Shown: positions 24,537 through 35,502, counted from the first letter of the stretch. The stretch is 64,000 nucleotides of DNA from Symsagittifera roscoffensis (GCF_963678635.1 NC_087064.1:20634509-20698508), one strand, 5' to 3'. The notes: generated by a model from the letters alone, not told the origin. Translations and numbers: made by a program.

Positions 24537-25975
24537 ACAAATATATTAGCGTTTTTCTTAAAAATGTTTGCCGCTTGATAACTAGCGAGTTCAGCTTCAA
24601 TTACTGCTTGAGTTTAACCCGCAAACCTTCAACCTCAAATCCTTCCACTTAGTTCCTGCCAACGTAATTAACGCCAACTCAAACGTTTGATCGAACTTCT
24701 TACCATCTTAAACGTTTGATCTCAACTCTGCCAATTATTCAAACCCCAAACGTTCGATCTCAATATCTGCCAAATGAAAAAATTGAAGTAGGCTATTTCA
24801 TTGGTTCTGTCAATTGAAATAATTTTTTGAATATGTTTAAAAGGCCATCATTTCAAATTAGAAGAGATAGAAGATAAGAATGATCTAAAATAGTTTGGTG
24901 TATTTTCATAACCTTAATAATAAAACATAATCCAAATTCTCCCCCAAATATCCACTCACTGGGACTGAAATATATTAGCCTCATTAAACCTCTCACGTCA
25001 TTTAACCCTGTGAGTTCTTTCTCAGCTCATCTCAATTACTGATTGTTTGAAACAACTTAAAATATTTGAATTCACTTTCATCTGGTCCAAATACTGTTGA
25101 TTTGAATTTTTTATAAGTATTTCAGTTCATTCTTATCTCATATCAAAAACTGATTATTTGAAATCAGTCTCAGCTCATTAATCTCGAATGAGGATCTATT
25201 CAGTGATGTGCTGTGCGTTGTGTTTCCAAACAATATCAACCCATTAGTCCCACTGATTTTATTCGACAGTTTCCAATTGATCCCAAAAATGCTTGCTGGG
25301 AAATTGTCCGTAAGATTAAAAGTGACATTAATTGATTTTTTAAACCAGTGTTATAAAATTTGCTCGTGGATTCCGCTGACACTGATCAAGTTTCGGCCTT
25401 TCGGCCCAAGTTTTGGCATTTGCTAATTTTATCTCTAGTTTGTAAATCTTCTTTGCAACAACTGGTTTAGTTCAGAAAATCACTAACATTTGCGGATTCC
25501 AGAAAAACTAGGTGTCATCGCTTTTTGCGAGTACGCGACAAAACAAAACTGCCGATAAGTTTTATGTAAAAGGTACTTTTAAGCGGAATTCACGGTAGTT
25601 TTGTTTCTGGATTCAACTGACCTACAGAAACCAAAGTGCGCGCCTTTCCAGTGCACATTTTGACATCGTAATGCTTTACGCTGGAGGCAAGCATTTTGCT
25701 CTTATTATTACAATAACACAAGCAAAAAAATCTATATTTATACCTAATACAAGTTAGGTATATAAAAATGCAAAAGAATTAATCTCCAAAAGTTTCGAAA
25801 ATGAGTCAATTTTTCAAATTATATCGCTTATGATGTGGTGGTACAGCGAACGTTTTAAGCCTACTTTATCCGTTGAAACAGAAGTCATTTGACTTTTAAA
25901 AACTCTCTTTGTACCAACTAGCTTGAAAACTGTGAGCATTATCGAACCCTAAATATCAAAACTGACCGGTCAAAG
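24537..25975. other. AT-rich intergenic DNA with AAACGTTTGATC repeats
   Basis: No gene supported. About 24650-24780 has four spaced copies of CAAACGTTTGATCTCAA-type words alternating with CTGCCAA. Fragments of the GGATTCCGC element occur at 25365-25620. The frame at 25208-25426 shows no recognisable domain. Confidence 0.5.
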
Positions 25976-26289
25976 ATGAAAACACCATTTATAATTTGCT
26001 GTTTCTGTATTTTATCAGCTGTAAGTTATGATTTGTTCAGTTTGTTTTTCATCGAAAACAATTTGTTGGAGCTTTAAGTATGTCATATTTAGATATGCCA
26101 TGCCAGGTCTACCGATACAACGACAGCAGGTTGGTTCTATTTGACAACCAGGGTTGTTTTGGCGCCTATTTTGGCCTAATATTGTCTCTGGTCGAGACAA
26201 GCACAAACTTTGTGGCGACCCAAATTCCTCGTTCTGCCGATATAATTGAGCGGAAAGTTTGTTCCAAACATAATTCTCGATCCCCTTAA
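25976..26289 (+). CDS. possible two-exon small secreted protein
   Basis: Exon 1 (25976-26020) reads MKTPFIICCFCILSA, a compact signal-peptide-like sequence, and ends exactly at a canonical GTAAGT donor. A CCAG acceptor at 26103-26106 opens a phase-0 exon 2 (26107-26289) encoding 60 residues (VYRYNDSRLVLFDNQGCF..., ending in TAA). The intron would be only 86 bp and its acceptor lacks a good pyrimidine tract. The product (75 residues, Cys in the signal region plus two in the mature part) is not recognised. Plausible but unproven. Confidence 0.35.
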
Positions 26290-26707
26290 ACCGAAGAAGA
26301 AATTAGCAATAACGGTAATTATTGGAAAGAACTCATGACCAGTTTCCTGGAAGACTTTTACCTCGGTAACTAGTCTGTTGCGTACAACATCCCTGGATCT
26401 CTTGAACTAATTCCCTCTTTTGTAAAAAGGGGCGGGGAGGGGAGAGATTCGCTGCTAGGTAGGGAAACCACCAACCCCTTCCCCTCAAAACTATCAATAT
26501 ACACGAAAATTTTTTGTTGCAGATATCCACTATGATCATCATGTCAAATTGAAATACTTCAGCAGAACCAGGTTAGTCAGTGTTGAAAAAAAATTAGTCA
26601 TCATTTTAATATTCAGCGGGTCATCATTTGATGAATAGTCAAAAATTAAACTCAAGGTGAAAGTCATCAAGGCATCTTCACGCATTCTTCAAACATTTTT
26701 GAAAAGT
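26290..26707. other. non-coding DNA
   Basis: No gene seen; includes a G-rich patch near 26430-26450. Confidence 0.5.
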
Positions 26708-27020
26708 TTTGAAACCATCGAGACATAAATAATGATAATTATGAATAACTTTGCTTTTAACTTAACTTGGAAACCTTTCCCTTCGCAAATTGTTTAGCCC
26801 GCACTCAGTAGAAAGAGAAAATAATAGATTATAATGGATTTTTATTGTCAGTCTCCATAAATTTAAAAAAAAAGAGATTATAATCGCTTAAAAATAGATT
26901 ATAATCTTATTATTTTTCGAAACAAAAAAAACCAATTATAATCGATAATAATCAATTATAATAGATTGATTATTGAAAAAATTATAACTTAAATTTTATT
27001 GAATTATAATCCATTTTAAT

Positions 27021-27089
27021 CCAAAGCACTTAAAAGACCCTGTTTTGGCGCACAAATTTGGCCAAAACAGGGTCTTTTAAGTGCTTTGG
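27021..27089. repeat. perfect 29-bp inverted repeat, 11-nt loop
   Basis: Arm 27021-27049 (begins CCAAAGCACTTAAAAGACCC) and arm 27061-27089 are exact reverse complements, separated by GCACAAATTTG. Confidence 0.95.
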
Positions 27090-27270
27090 GAGAGCTAGGA
27101 AAATCAATTTGGTCGACCTATAAAAAGGTCAATAAAATGTTTGGAAATTTTTTGAAAATCCGCCTTCACGCGTCGAGAAAACCGCCCCTGGTTTACTTGC
27201 TTTTTACTGTGTTTTCATGCAGAATAGCTAAATTATAATCTTGTAAAATACTATTTTGATAGAAAACGGA

Positions 27271-27340
27271 TTTTAAGAGATTATAAGAGATTATAAGAGA
27301 TTATAAGAGATTATAAGAGATTATAAGAGATTATAAGAGA
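27271..27340 (+). repeat. 10-bp tandem repeat (TTATAAGAGA)n
   Basis: One variant unit (TTTTAAGAGA) followed by six exact TTATAAGAGA units. Confidence 0.95.
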
Positions 27341-27540
27341 TTTTCGGAAAAATGATAATCAATTATAATTGATTTATAAATTATTAAAATGTCACCAAAA
27401 ATGTTATCATTATAATGGATTATAAACTGTTTAAACATCTAAAATTGGCGCTTATAACTATTTATATTTTTGTTAGAAAAAAACGATTTCAGTGATAATA
27501 TAATCGATGATTTTCTCTTTTTATTGAGTGCGGGAGAGTT

Positions 27541-27694
27541 TTAATTGGCCTTGAACACAGTTTTTACAAATAAAGTACTAACTTCTTGTGTAGCCGCAGC
27601 TATCCAAAACTAAGCTCGTCACTATATGCTGCGGCTACATGAAAACATACAACCTTTTTGTAAAAACTATATTCAAGGCCCATTAAACTTCTAA
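27541..27694. mobile_element. nested foldback element
   Basis: Left arm 27541-27600 (TTAATTGGCCTTGAACACAG ... TGTAGCCGCAGC) and right arm 27638-27694 are imperfect reverse complements. The unit splits the right TIR of the surrounding element, so it inserted later. Confidence 0.75.
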
Positions 27695-27786
27695 CCTTTC
27701 TAAGAGGGGGCAGTTTTCCAAGTTAATTTAACATCAAAGTTATTAATAATTATCATGATTTATGTCTCGATGGTTTCGAAATACAA

Positions 27787-27937
27787 CTTGAGGCATGGCA
27801 GTTGCACAAAATTTCATGTTTTTTTTTGATAGAGGAATCAAAAGATATAAGACGCAACTATGAGTTAGGACCTATAACTATTGATTCCTCGATCTCTCCA
27901 TAAGAACACCAACATTTTTGCACCTGCCATGCCTCAG
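27787..27937. repeat. inverted repeat at the left edge of the old retrotransposon
   Basis: CTTGAGGCATGGCAGTTGCA near 27788 pairs with TGCACCTGCCATGCCTCAGG near 27919-27938, and GAGGAATCA pairs with TGATTCCTC. The right arm overlaps the start of the putative LTR at 27925, so this may include an inverted LTR fragment. Confidence 0.6.
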
Positions 27938-28210
27938 GTTTATCCATCATAGTCATTTAGGTGCTAGAACATTGTTAAGTCATAGCTAACTATATAATTT
28001 TCAGTGTCGTATTCTGTCACTGTCACATACATGCCAATCCAAAACATTCAATCTAATTTTGCACTAACTCTCAACCACTCGATGATCATTACAAGATAAT
28101 AATTATCTATATTAATTTGAATCAATTCTATAATTTTTACATAGTAATTCAAAATTATTTGTTTTTATTGTTTTTATTTGGAAAACATAAGCGTTATTTG
28201 ATGGGGCAGC
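27925..28210 (+). repeat. 5' LTR of the old element (diverged)
   Basis: Aligns by eye over about 270-285 bp with 34153-34420: shared ATGCCTCAGGTTTATC, AGTCATTTAG, TGCCAATCCAAAACATTC, CTCGATGA. The right boundary is approximate. Confidence 0.65.
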
Positions 28211-29149
28211 CAGCAGCCAGCAGCCCCTTATTGTTCGGAAGATTGAACAGATTTATGCGGATTAACTCTATTCTGACAAAAAAAATCATCTTCACAACTG
28301 ACTTATCTGCGGGAAACCTGGCTAGATCAACTTTTTTTTGCAGTTACCTTTAAGGATGATTGTAATTCAAATGACTCATTGGTGGATCCGTAACCAGTCC
28401 TTGATTATTCTTCCCCGAAACCGGATTCTATTCCTGGTATGAAGACGGCTAACAAAACGGGGAACCGAATCACTCGAGATATAACAGCAGTAGGAAAAGT
28501 CAAAAAATCAAGCGACGAACGCAGAAAAAAATGCTCGAAGATTAGCACAAATGTATTTCATCACTAGGCAGAGAACCGGGTGAAATCGCCATTATTTTTC
28601 TCTCTCAGTTTGGAGGAAAACACTATACGCAGAAGTTCTCTCACATAAATAAGAACACGGTCAGTTTTGAAAGGTTTTGCGAGTCAAACGATGATTTATT
28701 TCAATAAAAAAAAACTGTATTGTATTAGGAATGCAAAGGTATAATTCAAAGCAAGGCGAAAAACAAGGCCTGGAAGGATTCCTTCATTGACTCGCAGATC
28801 AAGAGGTGAAGTGCGGCTTGGTGAAGAAGGTGAAGCATTAAAATCGGAACTCCATCGAGGAAGGGGTAACGCAACGGCGCAAATCTCTAAAAGCAAAAAC
28901 AAAGTTAAGCTGGTCAACTCAGTAAATTTTAACTCGAATGCTACGCGCATAAAACCAGAAAAATTTTTATATGTTCAAGCCAGAAACAATGCATATAAAA
29001 CGATTTCATAGGGCAGATAAACTCAATTAGAGATGGACATCGCCAACCCACAAACTCGAAAAAATGGCCAAAGCGATCTACTTCTCCGGGAACAAGTTCT
29101 CCAGGGAACATGAAGAAGTTTGCCCAGCGAAAAAAAATCATATGCAGGA

Positions 29150-29700
29150 ACTACAAAAAAGAGCATTTTTGCAAACTTTTGTGATGAAAAATTCTGGTAG
29201 CCAATGTTGACTCAGAACTTGAGGACGAGGAAGATACCAAATTTATTGATACAGTCAGTGATCCCGACTATTCAATGATGATATTACCTGAGGTACTTCT
29301 GAAGAATCTGAAGTTGCTCAAGAACTTAGAGGTCATTTTTTCTGCGACCGGGAAGACAAAGCCTTAGAGGCATCATACTCGCAGCAAAGTGTATATTCGG
29401 CACTACGGTGGATACCGGAAGTTGGGCTCTTTGTCCACCAATCTTGTGACAGACAACCTGATAAAGTCAAACTAACCAGCGGTAGTTCGAATTGTTTCTC
29501 AGGAACCAATACGATCAACGTATGTAGACTATCACTACTTACCCATAAAGCTTCATGGCAGAAAAATTGTCGATATGAAATCTAACATTTTGGAGACAAA
29601 AGAAGCCAAACTAATTATTAGAGAAATTAGGGAGAAGATGTCTCTTAAGATTTGACTCTTACTCGAGCTCAAAATTCTTATATTTTGGACCAAATTACCC
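29150..29700 (+). pseudogene. decayed gag-pol region with protease-like motif
   Basis: A frame reading ELEDEEDTKFIDTVSD near 29218 is followed by FGTTVDTGSWALCP at 29396-29440. DTGS after a hydrophobic run is the retropepsin active-site pattern, and it lies at the right distance upstream of the RT scrap. Stops interrupt within 20 codons. Confidence 0.4.
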
Positions 29701-30100
29701 ACGAAAACAAAATTGTTTTGAGCAGAAGTAATTCACCAAAAAGTAACTCAAGTTATCAAAAACCTGAATCGGCTTTCAACTCATAAAATGGTCACCCAGT
29801 TCAAATCGCCGCTAATACCAATCCAAGATTAGGAATGAAAGGGGCCCAATTATATATTCAAGCCAAAGCAGGCGAGGAAATCAAAAACCTGAATAAAAAA
29901 GCGTATTGTCAAGCTTGATAAATACACAAGTGAATAAATCGTTGCCACTGAGGTAATCAAGACTACAATGGATGGTACGTTTGAGCTAGTAAAAGTGACT
30001 ATGACTGCACATTAACACAAAATCCAGTATCAAACGCTAAATAGAAAAGAATTTCTTGTCTCTACCGCTCAAAACATCATCTCAAAGAGACCCAAACAAG

Positions 30101-30188
30101 TATTTTTTACATCCAATGCATCCTCTTCTTCTTAAATCTCTATGCATAGAGATTTAAGAAGAAGAGGATGCATTGGATGTAAAAAATA
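30101..30188. repeat. perfect 88-bp palindrome with no spacer
   Basis: Positions 30101-30144 are the exact reverse complement of 30145-30188; the centre is TCTCTATG|CATAGAGA. It sits just upstream of the RT scrap of the old retrotransposon. Confidence 0.95.
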
Positions 30189-30199
30189 TGGTCAGGTTT

Positions 30200-30460
30200 A
30201 ACTGCAACCTCAAAATTGTTTGTGGCAAACTCATTGGTAGATACAGATTCAAGACTGGTTTATATGGCCGCTCGGGTATGCCAAAAGAATTTCAAAAAAC
30301 TATGGCTAACACTCTTTAAGAAATTGTTGAAATATTCACTTTTTTTGAGCGAGTTTCATAGCTAGTAAATGCACGATTGAAGACCACAATCACTTTCAAA
30401 AACTGATAGAGAGATTAGACGAACAAAATTTTGCTTTGAAACTTTCAAATAATGAAATTT
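30200..30460 (+). pseudogene. reverse transcriptase remnant
   Basis: Frame 30200-30319 reads NCNLKIVCGKLIGRYRFKTG, LYGRSGMPKEFQKTM, ending in TAA. It parallels the intact neighbour's RT segment CNFNIVGGEVTGSYRFKTG, FYGLGDMPNEFQRIM. After a frameshift, 30376-30453 reads IEDHNHFQKLIERLDEQNFALKL, matching the neighbour's EEEHKKLVINVLKTLDDEGLAIK (each quoted in part). The catalytic YxDD box between them is lost. Confidence 0.8.
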
Positions 30461-30499
30461 CAGTTCCAAAGTTGTCTTGACTAGAGTTCGACAGTTGAA

Positions 30500-31258
30500 A
30501 ATATAAAACGTGGTGAACATAATTTGGATCATTTTAACAATTCCCCCCACCTATGTTACCTTGTAAAGAATCCCCCCCTATAAAAACACATTACATTTAT
30601 GCTCAACTGGATTGGTTTAGTATTTCTCAGAAATTTGTTCTGTCGCATTCCTATTGGTTGACGTTATCATTCATATTGGTTGACTTTATTTCAATTCGCA
30701 TTCCTATTGGTTGACGTTATTTCAATAAACTTCTTCCAAACCTTGTTAACTACTTCCCCCCTTATTGCAATAGGGGGGGGGAATAGTTAACATGATCCCA
30801 TAATTTAATCCAGCTCATTGAAGCAATTCTCTTACAGCGGTTCATATTAAATTTACAGGCATATGCATAGCCATTCAGGTCATGACTTGAAAGTGAAACC
30901 AAACAAAAATAAGCCATGTAATTTTTTTAAATACTTAATCGCTATTGTCACAAATTTTTTTGGGACCAAGTTAACATCCTCCCCCTAAGCACTTTTAGGG
31001 GGGAGGATGTTAACTTGGTTCTAAGTTGGGAATTTTCAGCCAATCAGAATCGAACATTTTACATGCAGCGCTTAGCAAATTTAATTTAAATTTAGCGCTG
31101 GGGTGGAGGATCTTAACTTGGTCTGTTTGGGGGGAGGATGTTAACTTGGTCCGATTTTTGATTATGACTCGTCGAAAGTTTGCAGAGTCAAATTTAACGC
31201 CGGTCACAAAGTTCTTACAGCAGCTCTTGAGAAAAAAGTGGAAAATGGTATTTGAGAA
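30500..31258. repeat. insertion with G-rich palindromes and tandem repeats
   Basis: Lies between the RT and RNase H scraps. It contains a block shared in inverse with 6585-6660 (30538-30597), three direct copies of CGCATTCCTATTGGTTGACG-like words (30643-30721), a 24-bp hairpin (ACCAAGTTAACATCCTCCCC..., 30965-30988 with 30995-31019), and two more direct copies of GGAGGATGTTAACTTGGTC (31107-31151). Probably one or more inserted non-autonomous elements. Confidence 0.6.
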
Positions 31259-31270
31259 CTGATCGCAATT

Positions 31271-31558
31271 GCATTGCGTTTTCTTAACCAACAAGAACAA
31301 AAGTACAACACCATGAATGAATTGGATATTTTGGCGACTGTATGGGCAAGTAAGTGTTTCAGAACCTACTTGATGGGACATCAATTCGACTTACTTACAG
31401 ACCACAAGACTGTTTTTTTAGCTTTCTCTCAAAATTGAGAAAACCAAAATTAGCAGTTCCGACTCGCGTGGTGGGCAGACAGGCTGATATCAATCGATTT
31501 TAAAATCACACCCATAGCAGGTTCAAAAGTAGGGATAAAAGAATTTTATATGCCGAAG
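31271..31558 (+). pseudogene. RNase H domain remnant
   Basis: Reads ALRFLNQQEQKYNTMNEL, ILATVWASKCFRTYLMG, FDLLTDHKTVF, stopping at 31438. After a shift it continues WWADRLISIDFKITPIAGS. Residue for residue this follows the RNase H of the neighbouring element (FASRFLNIAELKYSTNEL, LVWALDHFKNYLLG, FSILTDHKAL, RWADKLLPFDF). Confidence 0.8.
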
Positions 31559-31840
31559 ACAGCACAATTAATCACTCCATTCTTCATTAAGGAAAGGGTG
31601 TTTTTTCTACCTCAGCTGGATATCACGTTTCAACACTGTCATTAAAATTTTCTGCCAGTAAAATCAAGATCTGGGATGAGTTTCCACAGATTTATTATGC
31701 GGACAATTCCTTTTGGCCACAAAACCGCGGACAATTCCTTTTTTCCCATAAAATTTCAATCAAATCAAATTCGAGTCATCAGTTTAACGCACATTTGGGA
31801 CTAAACTGAACTTGAGGCGGCGCAAGATTCAACCAAACAG

Positions 31841-32343
31841 CTTTCTTATTGTTCCTACTTTCGATACGAAAGTAACGGAATATCTGTGCTCGGGGTGGGT
31901 TTTTTTTTTCTTCAGACAAATTTAGACTTTTTAACCAGACATTTTTGACGGAATTTTTTTTATCATTCGAAAGGTATTGATGTCTTGAGCTTAAATTTGA
32001 AAAGATATTTCACCTGTGATCATTTTTCGTACAGTTATGGGGGTTTAAAGATAGCCATTTCGGCCAATTTGGGACAATGAACGCGCGATATATTTCGCGC
32101 TATTAAATTGGTTGAAAGAAGCTTATTTGTCATAATTGATTTGTTACAATGAGCGAAATCTGTTTTTTTTGTATTTTATATGGCGTGTGGGGGGATGATT
32201 TCATAAAAAAGTTTCATTTTTTTTAGAAAAAAAATTTTTTTTTCTTTTTATTTTATTACATTTAATTTTTTATGTACTACTGCTCCATAAACCTTAAAAG
32301 GCAGTTGGAACATTCAGGGCTTCGCCCTGATACGAGCAGTCCT
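31841..32343 (-). repeat. dispersed repeat, reverse-oriented copy
   Basis: Reverse complement of the family at 34637-35163 and 43778-44363. Shared landmarks include CCCACACGCCATATAAA, GCTTCTTTCAA, TAGCGCGAAATAT, CGAGCACA and ACTTTCGTATCGAAAGT. The end nearest 32343 carries the TCAGGGC/GCCCTGA hairpin. Inserted into the old retrotransposon. Confidence 0.8.
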
Positions 32344-32890
32344 GGTTTTTTTTTGCGGTTGAGATACAAGAGATAAATGAAAAAAAGTTATCCACCACAG
32401 GAGGGATACAGAATACATTTCTTACCGACGACTCTGTTCGTGTCAAGTGTTATTTCGGCCCTTTGTAACTTAGATTTAGATAAATAGTTTATTTCACCAT
32501 AAAAAAAGGTGACAGCGAGAAAAGGAGTAGGTCACTGGAAAGAACGATATTACAAGTGAAAACGGTAGGAGATAACGAGAGCAAAAGAACAAATCGATAA
32601 AAACTAATACAGTTCCCAGAGGATTGCATTATTGTAAAAAAAACTGACTAGGACGGGTTGGAGCATTTAAGTAGCAGAGCAAATGGCAAAGCAATAAAAT
32701 ATATGCCCGCTGATGCACAGAAAATTAGTAAACAAGAATTCCAAGAAATTTCATGGCAAGAACTTCGAAATCTCTCCAGAATTTTTAAAGCTAAATGAGA
32801 AATTGCAACTGAAAATTGACGTTACAATGTCTGATGGTAAGTTAAATAAATAGAAAACTTCTGGGTAGAGTTTAATGACCCATTCAGCGG
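32344..32890. other. decayed interior of the old retrotransposon
   Basis: Positioned between the RNase H and integrase scraps. I see no clear domain; Lys/Glu-rich short frames only. Confidence 0.4.
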
Positions 32891-33121
32891 TTGCTAACAA
32901 AAACCTTTTATTTCTCCAAGAATACATCAATCATCATACCACACCCAAATTGTATAAAAAAATTGGCAAAATATGGTAATAGGAGAAATGTTTCACCCAT
33001 ATTTTGTTCAGTTGCAGACCACCGTGGTTATGGTTTGATGGTTAAGTCCATTGAAACTATTAAACGGAAATTGGGAAGCATACAACTGGACTCCAAATTT
33101 AAGGACTGCCGTGATCTTTGA
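32891..33121 (+). pseudogene. integrase core remnant
   Basis: Contains RRNVSPIFCSVADHRGYGLM, VKSIETIKRKL, matching the neighbour's integrase IKVIFSPVGDHRATGLV, ERLIRTIKERL. The catalytic Glu position (VER) is replaced (MVK), and upstream DDE motifs are not recognisable. Confidence 0.75.
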
Positions 33122-34152
33122 TGATATAATAATTTCCAAAAACAGGAATTCAGATTGTTCTCCGATTGAAATTTAATTGACTTGAAAACCTTATAGAGTT
33201 GCCATTAGCTTGAGATAATAAGTACAACAAATCTATTGTGAGGACAATACGTTAGACCTCCCAATGTTGAAAGCAAACATCATCAAACTTGTGACAGTAG
33301 GCCTCGCTTGAATTTTGTCAAGCAACAGAGGTTCAGCCGCGAGGCTTCTCCACTTAAAAGACAAACTAGAAACCTGCTCAAAGACATTTTTTATTACGGG
33401 ACAATGGAGACCCTGACAAAGTCGGACCACAGCTGGAAAAAAAAACAGTTATTTCTGTTATCACAATGGGATTGCTCATCATCTACCAGCACGCTCACTG
33501 GGAAAAACCCCGGTCTAGCCGATAATTTGGTGGTAAATCTGAATCACGGGACTCAAAATTATTGCGTGGGATATCGGGGTCAACCTCAGCTGCCTCTCTT
33601 GCAATCTGAATCACAAATCGCATATAAAATAGAGTTAAACCTTTACTCATGAACCGTCACGGCTTCTAGTATATCGGATATATTTTAAAAGAAAGTCATA
33701 TTCAAAACAAACCGGGACGAAATTGTTAAAATTACCGGGAATATTATGGTAACAGAAAGAGATAAAGGATAACAGAAAAAATTCTTTTACCTCATATCTA
33801 TCAATTTTAATTCTCAGCATTTAGACAGACAGAGTCAACACAGCATCTCACAGCAATCAGCTTAGAGGCCAGAACCCTACGTTTTTTGACAGCCAACTGC
33901 GATACTCCTTTAAGTCGATTGAAGAACCAGTTTCCTCAAAGTATCCGTCACCGTTGAAGACCATTGCAATTTCGTTAGCCGAGATGTCTTTAACGTCACC
34001 TTCGCCCAAACTTTCTCCGAAGAAACCGAGACTGCTTCATATTGCAGTTCACAAGCCGCCACAATTCCAGCCAAAGCAATAAATCAACAAAATTAAAATT
34101 TATTTTTTTTAAACCTGTTTATTCTAAAATCCCTCTTAAGTCAATCGGGCAA
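33122..34152. other. 3' region of the old retrotransposon, unassigned
   Basis: An open frame at 33308-33652 (114 codons) and a stretch near 33835-33950 (HLTAISLEARTLRFLTA) may be remains of a post-integrase ORF. I could not match either to a family. Confidence 0.35.
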
Positions 34153-34420
34153 TGTCATGCCTCATGTTTATCTATCCTAGTCATTTAGATGTTGGAATTT
34201 TGTTACGCTTTAGCTATCTATAGCCCTTCAGTGTACCAAGGTCAAGTACCTGCCAATCCAAAACATTCTTTTGGCGCTAGTCCTCTTACGCTCGATGACT
34301 ACTGAAAGATGATAGTTACCAAATTTTTTCAAATCGATTTTATGATTTTTTTCTACTTCTTCAGATCTAAACAATTCTGTTTTTCATTGCTTTTTGTTAG
34401 GAAGTTTTTGGCGGTATTTC
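34153..34420 (+). repeat. 3' LTR of the old element (diverged)
   Basis: Partner of 27925-28210, starting TGTCATGCCTCATG. Substitutions and indels are frequent, in contrast to the near-identical LTRs of the adjacent element. The right boundary is approximate. Confidence 0.65.
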
Positions 34421-34636
34421 AGCGCCTAAATTGGTTGGTAATTTTTGAGTTCTAAGGCCTCAAGCTGATTTTTTTTTCATTTTTGAATATTGGCTCACAA
34501 TGCTCGAATTTGATTGCGTGAAATTACTTCCAGCTAACGAATTACAACAAAAACAGAAGCTCAATCAACATATTGATGAAACTGTAGCTTTACGAATTAC
34601 ATTTATCCAAAAATTTAAACAAGACTGCTCGTATCA

Positions 34637-35163
34637 GGGCGAATTCCTGAATGTTCCGACAGCCTTTTAAGGTTTATGGAGCAGTAATAAAAATTAAATG
34701 TAGTAAAACAAAAAGAATTTTTTTTTAAAAATTTGAAATTTTTAAATAAAAATCATCCCCCACACGCCATATAAAGTACAAAAAGATAGATTTTCCTTCT
34801 TGTAACAAATCAGTTATGGCAAATAAGCTTCTTTCAAACAATTTGGAACGATTTCCAAGACGGATGAAATCTCCGCTTACGCGTTAATAGCGCGAAATAT
34901 GTCGCGCGTTCATTGTCCCAAATTGGCCAAAATGGCAATGTTTAAACCCCCATATTTGTATGAAAAATGATCATAGGTGAAATATCATTTCAAATTTAAG
35001 CTCAGGACATCAATACCTTTCGAATGATATAAAGAAATTCCGTCAAAAATGTCTAGTTAAAAATTCGAAATTTGTCTGAAGAAAAAAAAACCCACTCCGA
35101 GCACAAATATTCCGTTACTTTTGTATCGAAAGTCGGAACAACAAGGTAACAATGAAAGAAAGC
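34637..35163 (+). repeat. dispersed repeat, copy interrupted by the young retrotransposon
   Basis: Shares its whole length with 43778-44300 in the same orientation: CTGCTCGTATCAGGGC, TTATGGAGCAGT, CACGCCATAT, TTACGCGTTAATAGCGCGAAA, CCCACTCCGAGCACAAATAT, AATGAAAGAAAGCCAATT. It resumes at 42741 (TAAGCCAGGGTGGAAGTA) on the far side of the inserted LTR element, exactly as at 44301 in the uninterrupted copy. It has no ORF and is probably non-autonomous. Confidence 0.85.
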
Positions 35164-35168
35164 CAATT
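35164..35168 (+). other. target-site duplication, left copy (CAATT)
   Basis: CAATT directly precedes the TG that opens the LTR. The same CAATT follows the CA end at 42736-42740, and only one CAATT is present at the equivalent place in the empty repeat copy near 44298. Confidence 0.9.
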
Positions 35169-35493
35169 TGTTAAAAAGTTAGGAACCACTCGTAGTTGTA
35201 TAGGAGTGTACTTAAGCTAAGAATAGATTAAGATTACGGATGATTAAGATTCCTACTAAAAACAGTAGGCTTTTATTTAAGACTAAATAAAAGACGGTGA
35301 TGCTAACTAAAGTAAGAGAGGTTTACAAGATTGAATTGGTTTCGGTTTGTTTGTTACGTATCATAAAAGATAGTGGCCAATTCCGAGTCTACCAAAAGCC
35401 GTTGCGCTTTTGGCAGGTGTATAAATTAACAACTTAAAGGTCAACGATCAGTAAAGATCAGAGGTTAAATGAACAAACAATAATACTTTTATA
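35169..35493 (-). repeat. LTR (3' LTR in element orientation)
   Basis: 325 bp, on the + strand TGTTAAAAAGTTAGG ... ACTTTTATA; the terminal CA of the partner LTR is TA here. It carries a CCTACT/AGTAGG hairpin, a CCAAAAGC/GCTTTTGG hairpin and, in sense, AAATAAAAG as a likely poly(A) signal. Confidence 0.92.
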
Positions 35494-35502
35494 TTCCCCG
35501 CG
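35494..35502 (-). other. candidate polypurine tract
   Basis: Sense sequence CGCGGGGAA directly abuts the 3' LTR; short, but the only purine run at the required place. Confidence 0.55.

Larger units (their letters stand above)
26708..27780. mobile_element. foldback/TIR element of about 1.07 kb, AT-palindrome rich
   Basis: The left arm TTTTGAAACCATCGAGACAT continues ...AACTTAACTTGGAAA... to CCCGCACTCAGTAGAAAGAG (to about 26825). Its reverse complement lies at the right end (27497-27537 plus about 27705-27780). The right arm is split by a nested foldback at 27541-27694. The interior is dominated by GATTATAAT/ATTATAATC words, a 10-bp tandem repeat and a perfect hairpin. No transposase ORF. Confidence 0.75.
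27925..34420 (+). mobile_element. old degenerate Ty3/gypsy-like LTR retrotransposon
   Basis: Bounded by a diverged direct repeat (about 27925-28210 and 34153-34420), each starting TG.CATGCCTCA and sharing CCAATCCAAAACATTC and other blocks. Inside, in order on the + strand, are scraps matching the intact neighbour at 35169-42735: an aspartic-protease-like TVDTGSWAL (29408-29434), RT (30200-30460), RNase H (31271-31560) and integrase (32891-33121). All are broken by stops and frameshifts. It is further interrupted by a G-rich palindromic insertion (about 30500-31258) and a copy of the dispersed repeat (31841-32343). Candidate gag and 3' ORF regions (28.4-29.3 kb, 33.3-34.1 kb) are too decayed to assign. 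Confidence 0.75.

Noticed and set aside
27271-27340. Possible CRISPR-like array
   Set aside because: The 10-bp units are directly adjacent without spacers, so it is a simple tandem repeat in a eukaryotic foldback element.
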